DNA of 61,831 nucleotides, taken from NCBI GenBank assembly GCA_029865485.1, contig JAOUGT010000002.1, forward strand, positions 1 to 61,831, in the 5' to 3' direction. The notes below the pieces were generated by a model, which saw only the letters and a list, made by a program, of their open reading frames with translations, was not told the origin of the DNA and searched no databases. The translations under genes were made by a program, and so were the position numbers. Shown in pieces: positions 53,899-61,772 of the stretch. Within the stretch, counting starts at the first letter, position 1. The number at the start of each line of letters is the position of its first letter. The DNA is from Nitrospira sp. (GTDB lineage Bacteria > Nitrospirota > Nitrospiria > Nitrospirales > Nitrospiraceae).

Positions 53899-54279
53899 AT
53901 GCCGGCTGATCCAAACATGAAAATTCTGGTGGTTGATGACATGGTCACGATGCGAAAGATTGTGAAGAACATCCTGAAGCAGCTGGGCTTTTCCAATATT
54001 GACGAGGCCGAAAACGGGCAGGAAGGGCTGCAGAAACTCCGGGACGGCTCGTACAACTTTGTGGTCTCCGACTGGAACATGCCGGTCATGACCGGCATCG
54101 ATATGCTTCGGGCAATCCGGGCCGACGAGAAATTGAAATCCATCCCGGTGCTGATGGTGACGGCCGAGGCGCAACAAAGCAACTTGATCGAAGCGGTGCA
54201 GGCGGGAGTCAGTAATTACATCGTGAAACCGTTCACGGCCGAGACGATGCAAGAAAAAATCGGGAAAATATTCAAATAG
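53899..54279 (+). CDS. cheY: Chemotaxis response regulator CheY
   Basis: 126 residues. Full receiver domain: acidic pair in ILVVDDMVTMRKIVKNILKQ, phospho-Asp in VVSDWNMPVMTGIDML, Thr in LMVTAEA and Lys in YIVKPFTAETM. The FSNIDEAENGQEGLQ part resembles gammaproteobacterial CheY. Followed after 48 bases by cheZ, so this is probably the motor-binding CheY. The 285 bases before it hold no recognised feature. Confidence 0.95.
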   Translation: MPADPNMKILVVDDMVTMRKIVKNILKQLGFSNIDEAENGQEGLQKLRDGSYNFVVSDWNMPVMTGIDMLRAIRADEKLKSIPVLMVTAEAQQSNLIEAVQAGVSNYIVKPFTAETMQEKIGKIFK

Positions 54280-54327
54280 CCGGTCGCCGACGGGGGAACG
54301 GACAAACCGATAGCGAAGGGAGGCCGT

Positions 54328-54915
54328 GTGGAGACCCAGGGACATAAGTTATACGAAGAGCTCGGTAGTTTGGCCCGCTTCGTGGACAATGCCATGAACG
54401 CGATATCGTCGGCCACGCCGCAGATCATGTCCAGCAGCACCCAACTGCCGACCGCTGCCGCCCATCTGACTGATCTGAAGAAAATGACGGAGGACGGTAC
54501 GCTGGAAGTCATGCGGCTGACGGAGCTGGTCCAGGACAGCCATGCGCAGATGGCCAAAGAGCTGTCCGGAGTCGCCGACGTTCTCAAGGCGATGGATTGC
54601 GTGACACTCGCGGGGCGACTGGAACAGGTGCGCGTCCTGCTTGGGCAGGACGAGAAGCATCTGATGGAGATTATGACCACACTCTCGTTTCAGGACCTGG
54701 TCGCCCAGCGGGTCAAAAAACTTGTGACCATTCTGGATGAAGTGCAGACCAAACTGGTGGAGCTTGTCGTCGTGTTCGGTCTCCAGCGAAACGGCAACGA
54801 GGCCGCGGGCACGGGCATTGCTGATCAGATGCTCAAACAACTCGAGCAGTCGAAGACGACGGCCATGAAACAACAAGTCGCGGACGACCTCTTGGCGCAA
54901 TTCGGATTCAAATAG
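54328..54915 (+). CDS. cheZ: CheY-P phosphatase CheZ
   Basis: 195 residues from GTG 54328 (GAAGGGAGG upstream). Long helical hairpin with the CheZ active-site motif LSFQDLVAQRVKKLVTILDE, where the Asp and Gln of FQDLxxQ match the catalytic residues of E. coli CheZ (DFQDLTGQ). The C-terminal helix VADDLLAQFGF is the CheY-binding peptide. CheZ follows cheY, as usual. Confidence 0.92.
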   Translation: METQGHKLYEELGSLARFVDNAMNAISSATPQIMSSSTQLPTAAAHLTDLKKMTEDGTLEVMRLTELVQDSHAQMAKELSGVADVLKAMDCVTLAGRLEQVRVLLGQDEKHLMEIMTTLSFQDLVAQRVKKLVTILDEVQTKLVELVVVFGLQRNGNEAAGTGIADQMLKQLEQSKTTAMKQQVADDLLAQFGFK

Positions 54916-54926
54916 GACTTCATGGC

Positions 54927-54998
54927 GGAGGTTTCAGGCTTCCAGGTCCATGGTGCAGGTTGTTGAACAACCTGAAACCTGAACGTTGAAACATGACC
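54927..54998. repeat. TTTCA/GAAAC inverted repeat element between cheZ and motA
   Basis: The core is CAGGTTGTT-G-AACAACCTG (54956-54974), a perfect 9-bp dyad. The outer arms are GGAGGTTTCAGG on the left and CCTGAAACCTGAACGTTGAAAC on the right. It fills most of the cheZ-motA gap. Confidence 0.75.
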
Positions 54999-55054
54999 GT
55001 GCGAAGCGGAAACCGGTCATGCGTGATCGGCCGCATGCATGAGGGCGACGGCGA

Positions 55055-55825
55055 ATGGATATCGCGACAATTCTCGGGATCGTGATCGCCTTGGGGTCCA
55101 TCGTCGGAGGCCAAGCGCTCGAAGGCGGACACATCGGCTCGATTCTCCAATTGACGGCATTCATCATCGTGATGGGCGGCACCATCGGAGCCTGTTGCGT
55201 CCAGAATCCTCTCTCCGTTGTTATCAGGGCCGTCAGCTCCTTGTCACTGGCGGTGGCAGGACCCCACATCGACAATAAAGGGACCATCAAGCTCATCCTT
55301 GATCTCGCGAACGTCTCACGGAAGCAAGGGCTGCTGGCCCTGGAGGGCAAGCTCAAAGACGTGAAGGATCCGTTCATGAAGAAGGGGATCCAGCTGATCG
55401 TCGACGGCACCGATCCGAAGGCCGTGCATGAGATTCTCGAGATTGAAGTGGAACATCACGAAGAGCAAGGGGTGCTTGCGGCCAAGGTTTGGGAGGCGGC
55501 CGGTGGATATGCCCCGACCGTCGGCATCCTTGGTGCGGTGCTGGGGCTGATTCACGTGATGGAAAATCTTGCCGATCCATCCAAGCTCGGCGGTGGTATC
55601 GCCGTGGCATTCGTCGCGACGGTCTACGGCGTCGGGGCGGCCAACCTGTTCTTTCTGCCCGTGGCCAATAAGATCAAGATGAAACTCAAGGAAGAGGCCG
55701 GCTCGCGAAACCTGATGATTATGGGGCTGGTCGGGCTGGCGCAGGGAGAGAACCCTCGACTGTTACAGGAGAAGTTGGAAGGGTTCCTGCCTCATCACGA
55801 GCGGACGAAGGAAGGGAAGAAGTGA
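55055..55825 (+). CDS. motA: Flagellar stator protein MotA
   Basis: 256 residues. Four membrane helices: MDIATILGIVIALGSIVGGQ at the N-terminus and GGYAPTVGILGAVLGLIHVM, GGGIAVAFVATVYGVGAANL near the C-terminus. The cytoplasmic loop has the charged residues that contact FliG. Forms the proton (or sodium) channel with MotB. A repeat element separates it from motB. The final segment EGFLPHHERTKEGKK is charged. Confidence 0.96.
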   Translation: MDIATILGIVIALGSIVGGQALEGGHIGSILQLTAFIIVMGGTIGACCVQNPLSVVIRAVSSLSLAVAGPHIDNKGTIKLILDLANVSRKQGLLALEGKLKDVKDPFMKKGIQLIVDGTDPKAVHEILEIEVEHHEEQGVLAAKVWEAAGGYAPTVGILGAVLGLIHVMENLADPSKLGGGIAVAFVATVYGVGAANLFFLPVANKIKMKLKEEAGSRNLMIMGLVGLAQGENPRLLQEKLEGFLPHHERTKEGKK

Positions 55826-55837
55826 CGCGGTTATCGC

Positions 55838-55908
55838 TTGAGGTTTCAGGTTGCGTGTTTCAGGTTTCTGGGTGGAACGTGAAACCCGAAACTCGAAACT
55901 CAAAACAT
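55838..55908. repeat. TTTCA/GAAAC inverted repeat element between motA and motB
   Basis: The left arm TTGAGGTTTCAGGTTG then TTTCAGGTTTC pairs imperfectly with the right arm GAAACCCGAAACTCGAAAC then TCAAAAC around a TGGGTGG-type loop. It lies almost wholly in the 125-base gap between the coupled stator genes and is followed by CACGCTTCATGAGGTACGCG. Confidence 0.75.
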
Positions 55909-55950
55909 GTACACCAGTTGCATGTCACGCTTCATGAGGTACGCGTCTAA

Positions 55951-56757
55951 ATGGCGAAGCATAAACACGAGGAACATGAAAATCACGAGCGGTGGCTCGT
56001 GTCCTACGCCGACTTCATCACCTTGCTCTTTGCATTTTTCGTCGTGATGTACTCAGTTTCATCCGTCAATGTCGGGAAGTACCGAACCGTGAGCGAATCG
56101 ATCAAAGCGGCATTGAATCCGGTCGTTGCTCCACCGGCGTCCAAGGCGGTGTTTTCTTTGGATGCCAGTAAAGCGGCCCTGACGGCGCCCAGTGCGCCGG
56201 GCAGCAAGGAAGTGGTGATCAGGAAGTTAAGAAGCCTCGTGAAGACGATTAAGGATGCACCGCATTTTGCGCTCGTGCGGATCACGGAGCGCGTGAATGG
56301 AGATATCGTGATCACGATTCCCGATCAGGTGCTGTTCAACAGCGGGGAAGCCGCCATCCGCAGCGAAGCGCTGCCGTTTCTCGAAGGACTGAGCGCGGCC
56401 ATTGTGGAGCTCAACCGTCATACCAGAGTGGAGGGGCACACGGATAATGTCCCGATCCGGACCGCCCTGTTTCCGTCCAATTGGGAGCTGTCGGCTGCAC
56501 GAGCCGTGATGGTGGTGCGGGTCCTGTCGGAGCTCTATGGAGTCACGTCGGATCACTTGTCCGCCGTGGGCCATGCCGACACCAGACCCGTGACGCCCAA
56601 TGCGGATGGGGAACAGCGGGCCAAGAATCGTCGGGTCGAGGTCGTCATTCTTGAACAGGCGCCGCCGGTTCCCACTCCTGAAACAGGGAATGAGTTGGAC
56701 GGTCCTGACCTATCGGCGGAAGAGGCAGGTCAAAACCCGTTTCAGTCTGTCCAGTAG
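55951..56757 (+). CDS. motB: Flagellar stator protein MotB
   Basis: 268 residues. N-terminal single membrane helix with the ion-binding Asp21 (VSYADFITLLFAFFVVMYSV). C-terminal OmpA/peptidoglycan domain (RVEGHTDNVPIRTALFPSNW, then ELSAARAVMVVRVLSELYGV) anchors the stator. The helix sequence YADFITLLF fits H+-type MotB. Follows motA with a repeat between. Confidence 0.95.
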   Translation: MAKHKHEEHENHERWLVSYADFITLLFAFFVVMYSVSSVNVGKYRTVSESIKAALNPVVAPPASKAVFSLDASKAALTAPSAPGSKEVVIRKLRSLVKTIKDAPHFALVRITERVNGDIVITIPDQVLFNSGEAAIRSEALPFLEGLSAAIVELNRHTRVEGHTDNVPIRTALFPSNWELSAARAVMVVRVLSELYGVTSDHLSAVGHADTRPVTPNADGEQRAKNRRVEVVILEQAPPVPTPETGNELDGPDLSAEEAGQNPFQSVQ

Positions 56758-56819
56758 ATGAGATAGCCCAAGAGAATGCAGAGGATCCTGGTCCGGATCA
56801 TTCTTCATTGGTCCTCCCC

Positions 56820-56847
56820 TCAAGTATTCACCCGAGCGACCCGACAA
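56820..56847 (+). promoter_or_regulatory. Candidate sigma-28 promoter of the STAS gene
   Basis: TCAAGTAT (56820-56827), 12 bases, CCCGACAA (56840-56847). The -10 box has two mismatches, the spacing matches the other sites. It lies 53 bases before the STAS gene. Confidence 0.35.
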
Positions 56848-56900
56848 GAACATCCAGTGGTTTTCATGTCGCCGATGTTCAGGCAGGAGGCAGGTGAGCA

Positions 56901-57191
56901 ATGACAGACTCTCAAGTACAGCAGGTTGGAGGGCAACACCCACGACATCTGGCTCCGACGGGTGATCTCACGATTTTTGAGGTCGGGGAGTTCAAGGATG
57001 CGCTCGTGAAATTGTTTACCAACGAAGGGTTGGTGTCGCTGGATTTGGGTAGTGTGAAACGAGTCGATACGGCAGCCATCCAGTTGTTGTTATCGGCGCG
57101 GAAACAACAACGTATGCTGGTGGGCGGCGTGTCTCAGGGCTTACAGGGGAACCTGACACAACTCGGGTTTACGGGATCGCTAAGCGAGTAA
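56901..57191 (+). CDS. STAS domain protein (anti-sigma antagonist-like)
   Basis: 96 residues with GGAGG upstream. One STAS domain: APTGDLTIFEVGEFKDALVK, then SLDLGSVKRVDTAAIQLLLS. The phosphorylatable Ser of SpoIIAA (DSSG-type loop) appears here as Thr in VDTAA. STAS proteins in che loci are known to sit near receptor arrays. No partner kinase is nearby. Confidence 0.88.
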   Translation: MTDSQVQQVGGQHPRHLAPTGDLTIFEVGEFKDALVKLFTNEGLVSLDLGSVKRVDTAAIQLLLSARKQQRMLVGGVSQGLQGNLTQLGFTGSLSE

Positions 57192-57296
57192 CCACCTTCG
57201 CCGCGTTCGGTCAACGCGCGGTGTAGGATCAGGCAAGATGTAGGGTGTCAGCCGTTCAATCGCTCGCACGAGCGAGGCGCCGAAGGCAAAAGGGTG

Positions 57297-57839
57297 ATGA
57301 TGGAAGCCGGTGCTCACGCCATGAATGCAGGAGGCTCGTCTGTGCCGGGTGAGCAGGCGCTCACGAAGCTTCGCGGGCATCAACGGGCGTGGGAAGTCTT
57401 CGGCACCGATGCGCTGAAAATGATACCCGTCTTGCAGGCTCAACTGTCGGCCGTCACACAGGAAACCGAGCGAGCCGCAGCAGAATTGATGATCCATCTC
57501 AGAGTGCTGGCGGCCTCGCATCAGGCGGGGAGCTCAGCGGACCGCACCGAGAGCGTGAGCAAGAGTGTGGTGGCCATGCAGTTTCAGGACATCACCCGTC
57601 AAAAATTGGAGCATGTCGGTCAAGCGCTGGCCTTGCTGAGCCGTCATCTGCACGTGCTGCTCAAAGGGCCGGAGTATGTCGGAGCGCAGCAAGAACTCGC
57701 GGCCTTCGTGCAGTTTGAGGAACACTACACGATGGAGGAGGAGCGGCGTCTTCATCAGGCGACGCTCGCCCAGGACTATGGAGAGCCGGTGCCGACAAGC
57801 CTGTCGGAGGAAGGCCAGGATTCGGTGACCCTGTTCTAG
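57297..57839 (+). CDS. Helical chemotaxis protein with CheZ-like FQD motif
   Basis: About 180 residues. The start codon is ATG 57297, or 57300 (AAAAGGG upstream). The middle carries VVAMQFQDITRQKLEHVGQA, which matches the CheZ active-site helix (FQD-x3-Q with Asp and Gln kept), as in the annotated CheZ at 54328. The rest is helical. It lies between STAS and the second cheY, so a second CheY-P phosphatase is plausible, though the CheY-binding C-terminal helix of CheZ is not evident. Confidence 0.6.
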   Translation: MMEAGAHAMNAGGSSVPGEQALTKLRGHQRAWEVFGTDALKMIPVLQAQLSAVTQETERAAAELMIHLRVLAASHQAGSSADRTESVSKSVVAMQFQDITRQKLEHVGQALALLSRHLHVLLKGPEYVGAQQELAAFVQFEEHYTMEEERRLHQATLAQDYGEPVPTSLSEEGQDSVTLF

Positions 57840-57885
57840 GAGACGTGAGCTCTTTGGGGCGCAGGACTGATTTCGGAGGAGCATT

Positions 57886-58257
57886 ATGGGGAAAACAGCG
57901 CTAGTCGTCGATGATTCACGCACCATGCGTCAGATGGTGGCGTTCACACTGACGAATGCCGGCTTTACCGTGATCGAAGCCGAAGACGGGAAAGATGCCG
58001 TGAAGAAGGTGGCCGGGGGAGGCAAGCTGGACATCGTCGTCACGGATCTCAATATGCCGGAGATGGATGGGATCACCCTGATTAAGGAGTTGCGGAAACT
58101 GGCGTCCTTCAAGTTCACCCCCATTCTGATGTTGACGACCGAATCGGCCATGGAGAAGAAACAAGAAGGAAAAGCCGCAGGAGCCACGGGGTGGATCGTA
58201 AAGCCGTTCAACCCCGAGATCTTATTGAAAACGATTGCCAAGGTGTTGCCGGTATGA
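57886..58257 (+). CDS. cheY2: Second CheY-type response regulator
   Basis: 123 residues. Acidic pair (ALVVDDSRTMRQMVAFTLTN), phospho-Asp (IVVTDLNMPEMDGITLI), Thr (MLTTESAME) and Lys (WIVKPFNPEILLKTI). It differs from CheY at 53899 and resembles the CheY of array-coupled CheA systems. Start follows GGAGGAG. It may be a phosphate sink or a separate output. A repeat element separates it from cheA. Confidence 0.92.
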   Translation: MGKTALVVDDSRTMRQMVAFTLTNAGFTVIEAEDGKDAVKKVAGGGKLDIVVTDLNMPEMDGITLIKELRKLASFKFTPILMLTTESAMEKKQEGKAAGATGWIVKPFNPEILLKTIAKVLPV

Positions 58258-58273
58258 CGGCGCGAAACGCCGT

Positions 58274-58359
58274 CCAAGTTTCAAGTTGCCGGTTTCATGT
58301 TTCGAGGATAGAGAAGCCGCGCTCCGATAACATGAACCTGAAACCTTAAACTTGAAACG
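58274..58359. repeat. TTTCA/GAAAC inverted repeat element between cheY2 and cheA
   Basis: The left arm CCAAGTTTCAAGTTG then GGTTTCATGTTTCG pairs with the right arm CATGAACCTGAAACC then TTAAACTTGAAACG. The loop contains GAAGCCGCGCTCC. It occupies more than half of the cheY2-cheA gap. Confidence 0.75.
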
Positions 58360-58404
58360 TATCGACGGAGTCGATGTGACTCGTCAGTAACCACGAGGTT
58401 CGAG

Positions 58405-60594
58405 ATGAGCAATGATTTTGCGCAATTCCAAGATGCGTTTTTTGATGAAGTGGCGGAGCATCTCGCCATCGTCGAAGAGGGGTTGTTGGCATTAGAACAG
58501 CATCCGGAAGACCGCGACTTGCTCAACAAGATTTTTCGCTCAGCCCATTCCATCAAAGGTGGGGCCGGGATGTTCGGGTTTACGGCGGTCTCGCAGTTTA
58601 CCCACAAGATGGAGACATTGCTCGATTTGCTGAGGAACGGGCAGAAGGCCGTCACGCCGGTGGTTGCAGATTTGCTGCTGAAGTCGACGGATTGCTTGAA
58701 GACGTTGATTGATTCGACGAAGAGCGGCGCCGCGGTCGATGACGACGTTGTACAACAGTTGACCACAGAGTTGGCCTCAGAGAGCGCAGGAGGTGCTTCG
58801 GCAGGCAGTGCGGGGGAAAAGGAGAATAAACCGGCTCAGACTGCGGCGGCAGGGAGTCATGGGGAGACGCGGTACGCCATCAAGTGGACGCCACCCGACT
58901 GGCTCTTCCAGCGCGGCCTCGATCCGTTGCAAATCATGAAGGAGTTGAAAGCTCTTGGCGCGCTGACCGACGTCACGATGGATCTGTCACGTCTCCCGGA
59001 CCTTGCCGGGATCGACCCGGAACGATGCTATCTCTCGTGGAGCATGACGCTCAGCACGGCAAAGGATGTGAAGGCGATCGAGCATGTGTTCGAGTTCGTC
59101 CGGGAGGACAGCAAACTCTCCATCGAGGCGCAGACGGTTGCGGGTTCCGAGTCTCACGTTGCGAGTCAATACCCTCAATACGAAACGCAACACCAGCAAC
59201 CAGAAACTCTCGACGCTGGCCCCAAACCCCTCGGGGCCATTCTGGTCGAAAGCGGAATGGTCACGCCGGCTGCGTTGGATCAGGCATTGGCGCAGCAAAA
59301 GAAAGTCGGCGAGATTCTGGTCGAACAGAAGGTGGTGACACCGCAACAGGTTGAGCAGGCCCTACAAAAACAGCGGCAACAGGAATCTGCCACACATGCC
59401 AAGAAATCCGACACGGCATCCATTCGCGTGGATACAGCGAAGATCGACAAACTGATCAATTTGGTCGGAGAACTCGTCATTACGCAATCCATGCTCAGCG
59501 ACCTGGGCATGCGCTTTGAGATGGGCCAGCTCCATGTGCTGCTTGAGCGGATGGCAGAACTGGAGCGGAACACGCGAGAAATTCAGGAACGGGTCATGAG
59601 TATCCGCATGTTGCCGATCGGCACGGCCTTCAGCCGTTTCCCTAGGCTGGTCCGTGACCTGTCGGCCAAGGCCGGGAAAAAAATTCAGCTGGTGCTCTCT
59701 GGTGAAGAAACCGAACTTGACAAGACGGTCATCGAGTCCATCGGGGACCCGTTGACGCATTTGGTCAGGAATTCTGCCGATCACGGGCTGGAGGGGCCGG
59801 ACGAACGGCTGGACAACAATAAGCCGGAAGTCGGAACAATCCGGCTCAATGCGTTCCATGCGGGTGGGAATATTTGTATCACCGTGGAAGACGATGGGCG
59901 TGGCCTGAATCGAGACAAAATTGTGGCCAAGGCCATCAAGCAGGGCTTGGTCGGCGAGAACGACAAATTGACCGACGCCCAAATCTGGCCGCTGATTTTC
60001 AAGCCCGGGTTTTCGACTGCGGAGAAGATCACGGATGTATCCGGCCGCGGCGTCGGGATGGACGTCGTCAAACGCAACATCGAAGCGCTCGGTGGCACCG
60101 TCACCATTAAGACGGAACAAGGGAAAGGGACCACCTTCACCCTGAATCTGCCGCTGACCCTCGCAATCATCGAAGGTATGACGGTTCGGATCGGCCAGGA
60201 GACCTATATCGTGCCGTTGCTCTCGATCCTGGAATCCGTTCAACCGAAGGACGGCGTGGTCAAGACCGTCGTCGGAAAAGGCGAGCTCATCAATGTGCGG
60301 GGCACCTATTTGCCCGTGATTCGACTCTACGAAGTCTTTGCCTTGACGCCCGAACATACGGTGCCCACGAAGGCCATTCTCCTGATTCTCGAAACCGAAG
60401 GCGAGCGTGTCGCGGTGATGGTCGACGAGATCCTCGGGCAGCAGCAGGTGGTCATCAAGAGCATGGAGCAGAATTTCAGGAAAGTCGAAGGTATCGCAGG
60501 GGCGACGATCTTGGGAGACGGGACGGTCGGGTTCATTCTCGATGTCCGAGGCCTCTTGGAGATCGCCCGTCGAGACACGGCGGTGGCGGCATAA
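58405..60594 (+). CDS. cheA: Chemotaxis histidine kinase CheA
   Basis: 729 residues. P1 HPt domain with phospho-His48 (SAHSIKGGAGMFGF); a P2-like region at about 155-245 (AIKWTPPDWLFQRGLDPLQI); a linker at about 245-270 that coincides with a repeat element; a short LGAILVESGMVTPAALDQAL unit with its repeat GEILVEQKVVTPQQVEQAL, resembling type II secretion N-domains; dimerisation P3 at about 340-400; HATPase P4 with N and G boxes (NSADHGLEG, EDDGRGL, SGRGVGMDVVKRNI); and a CheW-like P5. It lies before a ferredoxin and cheW genes; receptors and cheR/cheB are not in this window. Confidence 0.97.
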   Translation: MSNDFAQFQDAFFDEVAEHLAIVEEGLLALEQHPEDRDLLNKIFRSAHSIKGGAGMFGFTAVSQFTHKMETLLDLLRNGQKAVTPVVADLLLKSTDCLKTLIDSTKSGAAVDDDVVQQLTTELASESAGGASAGSAGEKENKPAQTAAAGSHGETRYAIKWTPPDWLFQRGLDPLQIMKELKALGALTDVTMDLSRLPDLAGIDPERCYLSWSMTLSTAKDVKAIEHVFEFVREDSKLSIEAQTVAGSESHVASQYPQYETQHQQPETLDAGPKPLGAILVESGMVTPAALDQALAQQKKVGEILVEQKVVTPQQVEQALQKQRQQESATHAKKSDTASIRVDTAKIDKLINLVGELVITQSMLSDLGMRFEMGQLHVLLERMAELERNTREIQERVMSIRMLPIGTAFSRFPRLVRDLSAKAGKKIQLVLSGEETELDKTVIESIGDPLTHLVRNSADHGLEGPDERLDNNKPEVGTIRLNAFHAGGNICITVEDDGRGLNRDKIVAKAIKQGLVGENDKLTDAQIWPLIFKPGFSTAEKITDVSGRGVGMDVVKRNIEALGGTVTIKTEQGKGTTFTLNLPLTLAIIEGMTVRIGQETYIVPLLSILESVQPKDGVVKTVVGKGELINVRGTYLPVIRLYEVFALTPEHTVPTKAILLILETEGERVAVMVDEILGQQQVVIKSMEQNFRKVEGIAGATILGDGTVGFILDVRGLLEIARRDTAVAA
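59136..59201. repeat. Nested inverted repeats within the cheA linker
   Basis: GGTTGC (59136-59141) pairs with GCAACC (59196-59201), and inside it GTTGCG (59158-59163) pairs with CGCAAC (59186-59191). Flanking text (GGTTCCGAGTCTCACGTTGC; CGAAACGCAAC; CCAGAAACTC) looks like a diverged TTTCGAG/GAAAC element. It encodes the low-complexity CheA linker (SHVASQYPQYETQHQQPE). Confidence 0.5.
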
Positions 60595-60604
60595 CCACGA
60601 AAAT

Positions 60605-60641
60605 GTGAAGCGTCATTTGTCTCCGGATCCAAACGCTTCAC
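60605..60641. repeat. Inverted repeat after cheA
   Basis: GTGAAGCGT (60605-60613) pairs with ACGCTTCAC (60633-60641), loop 19 bases. The ferredoxin gene starts 36 bases later. It may be a transcription or processing hairpin. CGCTTCACG also occurs near the 9343 element. Confidence 0.5.
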
Positions 60642-60677
60642 GTGCGATGAGTGACGGATGTGTCGTGTGGGGACGCC

Positions 60678-61025
60678 ATGGCGTTGCTGATCAATGACAA
60701 CTGTATCTCGTGTGACGCCTGTCTCCCGGCCTGCCCCAACCAGGCGATATTTGACAAGCGCAGCGCCGCCGAAGAGCAGGGGTATCAGGTCGGAGCGGGG
60801 CAGGGCGTGGACAACAGCATCTACGTGATCACGCACGAACGCTGTACGGAGTGCGTGGGCCATTTTGCCGAGCCACAGTGCGTCTCGGTCTGTCCGATCG
60901 GGGATTGTTGTGTGCCGGATCCTGTCCGCCCGGAATCAAAGGAGACGTTGCTGGCGAGAGCTCAACGAGTGCATCCATACAAACATCTCTTCCACGATAG
61001 GGTGTGGTCCGGAGTGAGGGGATAG
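60678..61025 (+). CDS. YfhL-type 2[4Fe-4S] ferredoxin
   Basis: 115 residues from ATG 60678 (the in-frame ATG at 60651 would add only weak residues). The first cluster motif is CISCDACLPACP (CxxCxxCxxxCP); the second is CTECVGHFAEPQCVSVCP followed by IGDCC, as in YfhL ferredoxins. Tail YKHLFHDRVW is uncommon. Located between cheA and cheW, it probably shares their transcript. An electron donor is unusual there; a redox link to sensing is conceivable but not shown. Confidence 0.88.
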   Translation: MALLINDNCISCDACLPACPNQAIFDKRSAAEEQGYQVGAGQGVDNSIYVITHERCTECVGHFAEPQCVSVCPIGDCCVPDPVRPESKETLLARAQRVHPYKHLFHDRVWSGVRG

Positions 61026-61073
61026 GCAGCCGAAGTCCGGATCCTATCCCGAGGGACGGAAGGCCGAACGGCA

Positions 61074-61100
61074 TCAAGAGTTCCGCTCATCATCCGACAT
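61074..61100 (+). promoter_or_regulatory. Weak candidate sigma-28 promoter of cheW
   Basis: TCAAGAGT (61074-61081), 11 bases, TCCGACAT (61093-61100). Three mismatches in the -10 box. cheW ATG 61204 lies 104 bases downstream. Included only because the -35 element and the spacing are in the family style. Confidence 0.25.
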
Positions 61101-61203
61101 GGGTGTATCGGGTTCAGATGCGTGTGGTCGCATGCGCGACCGTCGGGTGGCATCCGACCGAGGCATGTGGTGCGAGAGTCGTCAGCTTGACGAAGGAGGA
61201 CCT

Positions 61204-61722
61204 ATGGCTGCAGCGGGGGTTGACACGGCAATACGAGAAGCGAGTCAAGAAGCCGGAGGGACGGCGGATGACAGTCAGTTTCTGACATTTGTGTTGGGTG
61301 AGGAACTCTATGGCGTGGATATTCTCCGCGTCCAGGAGATCAAGGGCTATACCGCCGTGACGAAGATTCCCAACACCCCGTCTCATATCAAGGGGGTCTT
61401 GAATCTTCGCGGGACGATTGTCCCGATCGTCGAGCTCCGGACCAAGTTCGGCATGCCGACGATCGAGTACACCGCCTTTACGGTCATCATCGTCGTGGTG
61501 GTGCGCGACAAGGTGATGGGATTGGTAGTGGATTCCGTGTCGGATGTGTTGAACATCGACAAGAAGGATATCCAGGTCCCGCCGCAGTTCGGCGAAAGGG
61601 TCGACGTGAGTTTTCTCAACGGCATCGGAAAGTCGGGAGACAAACTGGTGGCGTTGCTGGATATGGATCGATTGTTGTCCGAGGAGGATTCGTTCGGATC
61701 CATGGCGACCGCTGCCGCGTAA
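61204..61722 (+). CDS. cheW: Chemotaxis coupling protein CheW
   Basis: 172 residues from ATG 61204, GAAGGAGGACCT directly upstream. CheW core: FLTFVLGEELYGVDILRVQE, IPNTPSHIKGVLNLRGTIVP, IVELRTKFGMP and LVVDSVSDVLNI. CheW joins CheA to receptors. The tail FLNGIGKSGDKLVALLDMDR is usual. Receptors are probably downstream, outside the window. Confidence 0.96.
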   Translation: MAAAGVDTAIREASQEAGGTADDSQFLTFVLGEELYGVDILRVQEIKGYTAVTKIPNTPSHIKGVLNLRGTIVPIVELRTKFGMPTIEYTAFTVIIVVVVRDKVMGLVVDSVSDVLNIDKKDIQVPPQFGERVDVSFLNGIGKSGDKLVALLDMDRLLSEEDSFGSMATAAA

Positions 61723-61741
61723 CGAGGCGGCGAGCAGACAG

Positions 61742-61760
61742 GGTTCCCTGAGCGGGAACC
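61742..61760 (+). terminator. Hairpin after cheW
   Basis: GGTTCCC (61742-61748), loop TGAGC, GGGAACC (61754-61760). A 7-bp stem without a T-run; it may end or pause the che transcript. Confidence 0.45.
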
Positions 61761-61772
61761 ACGGAGGTCAGT

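Noticed and set aside
58324..58331. TCCGATAA box before cheA
   Set aside because: It lies inside a repeat element and has no TCAA or TAAA at the right distance.
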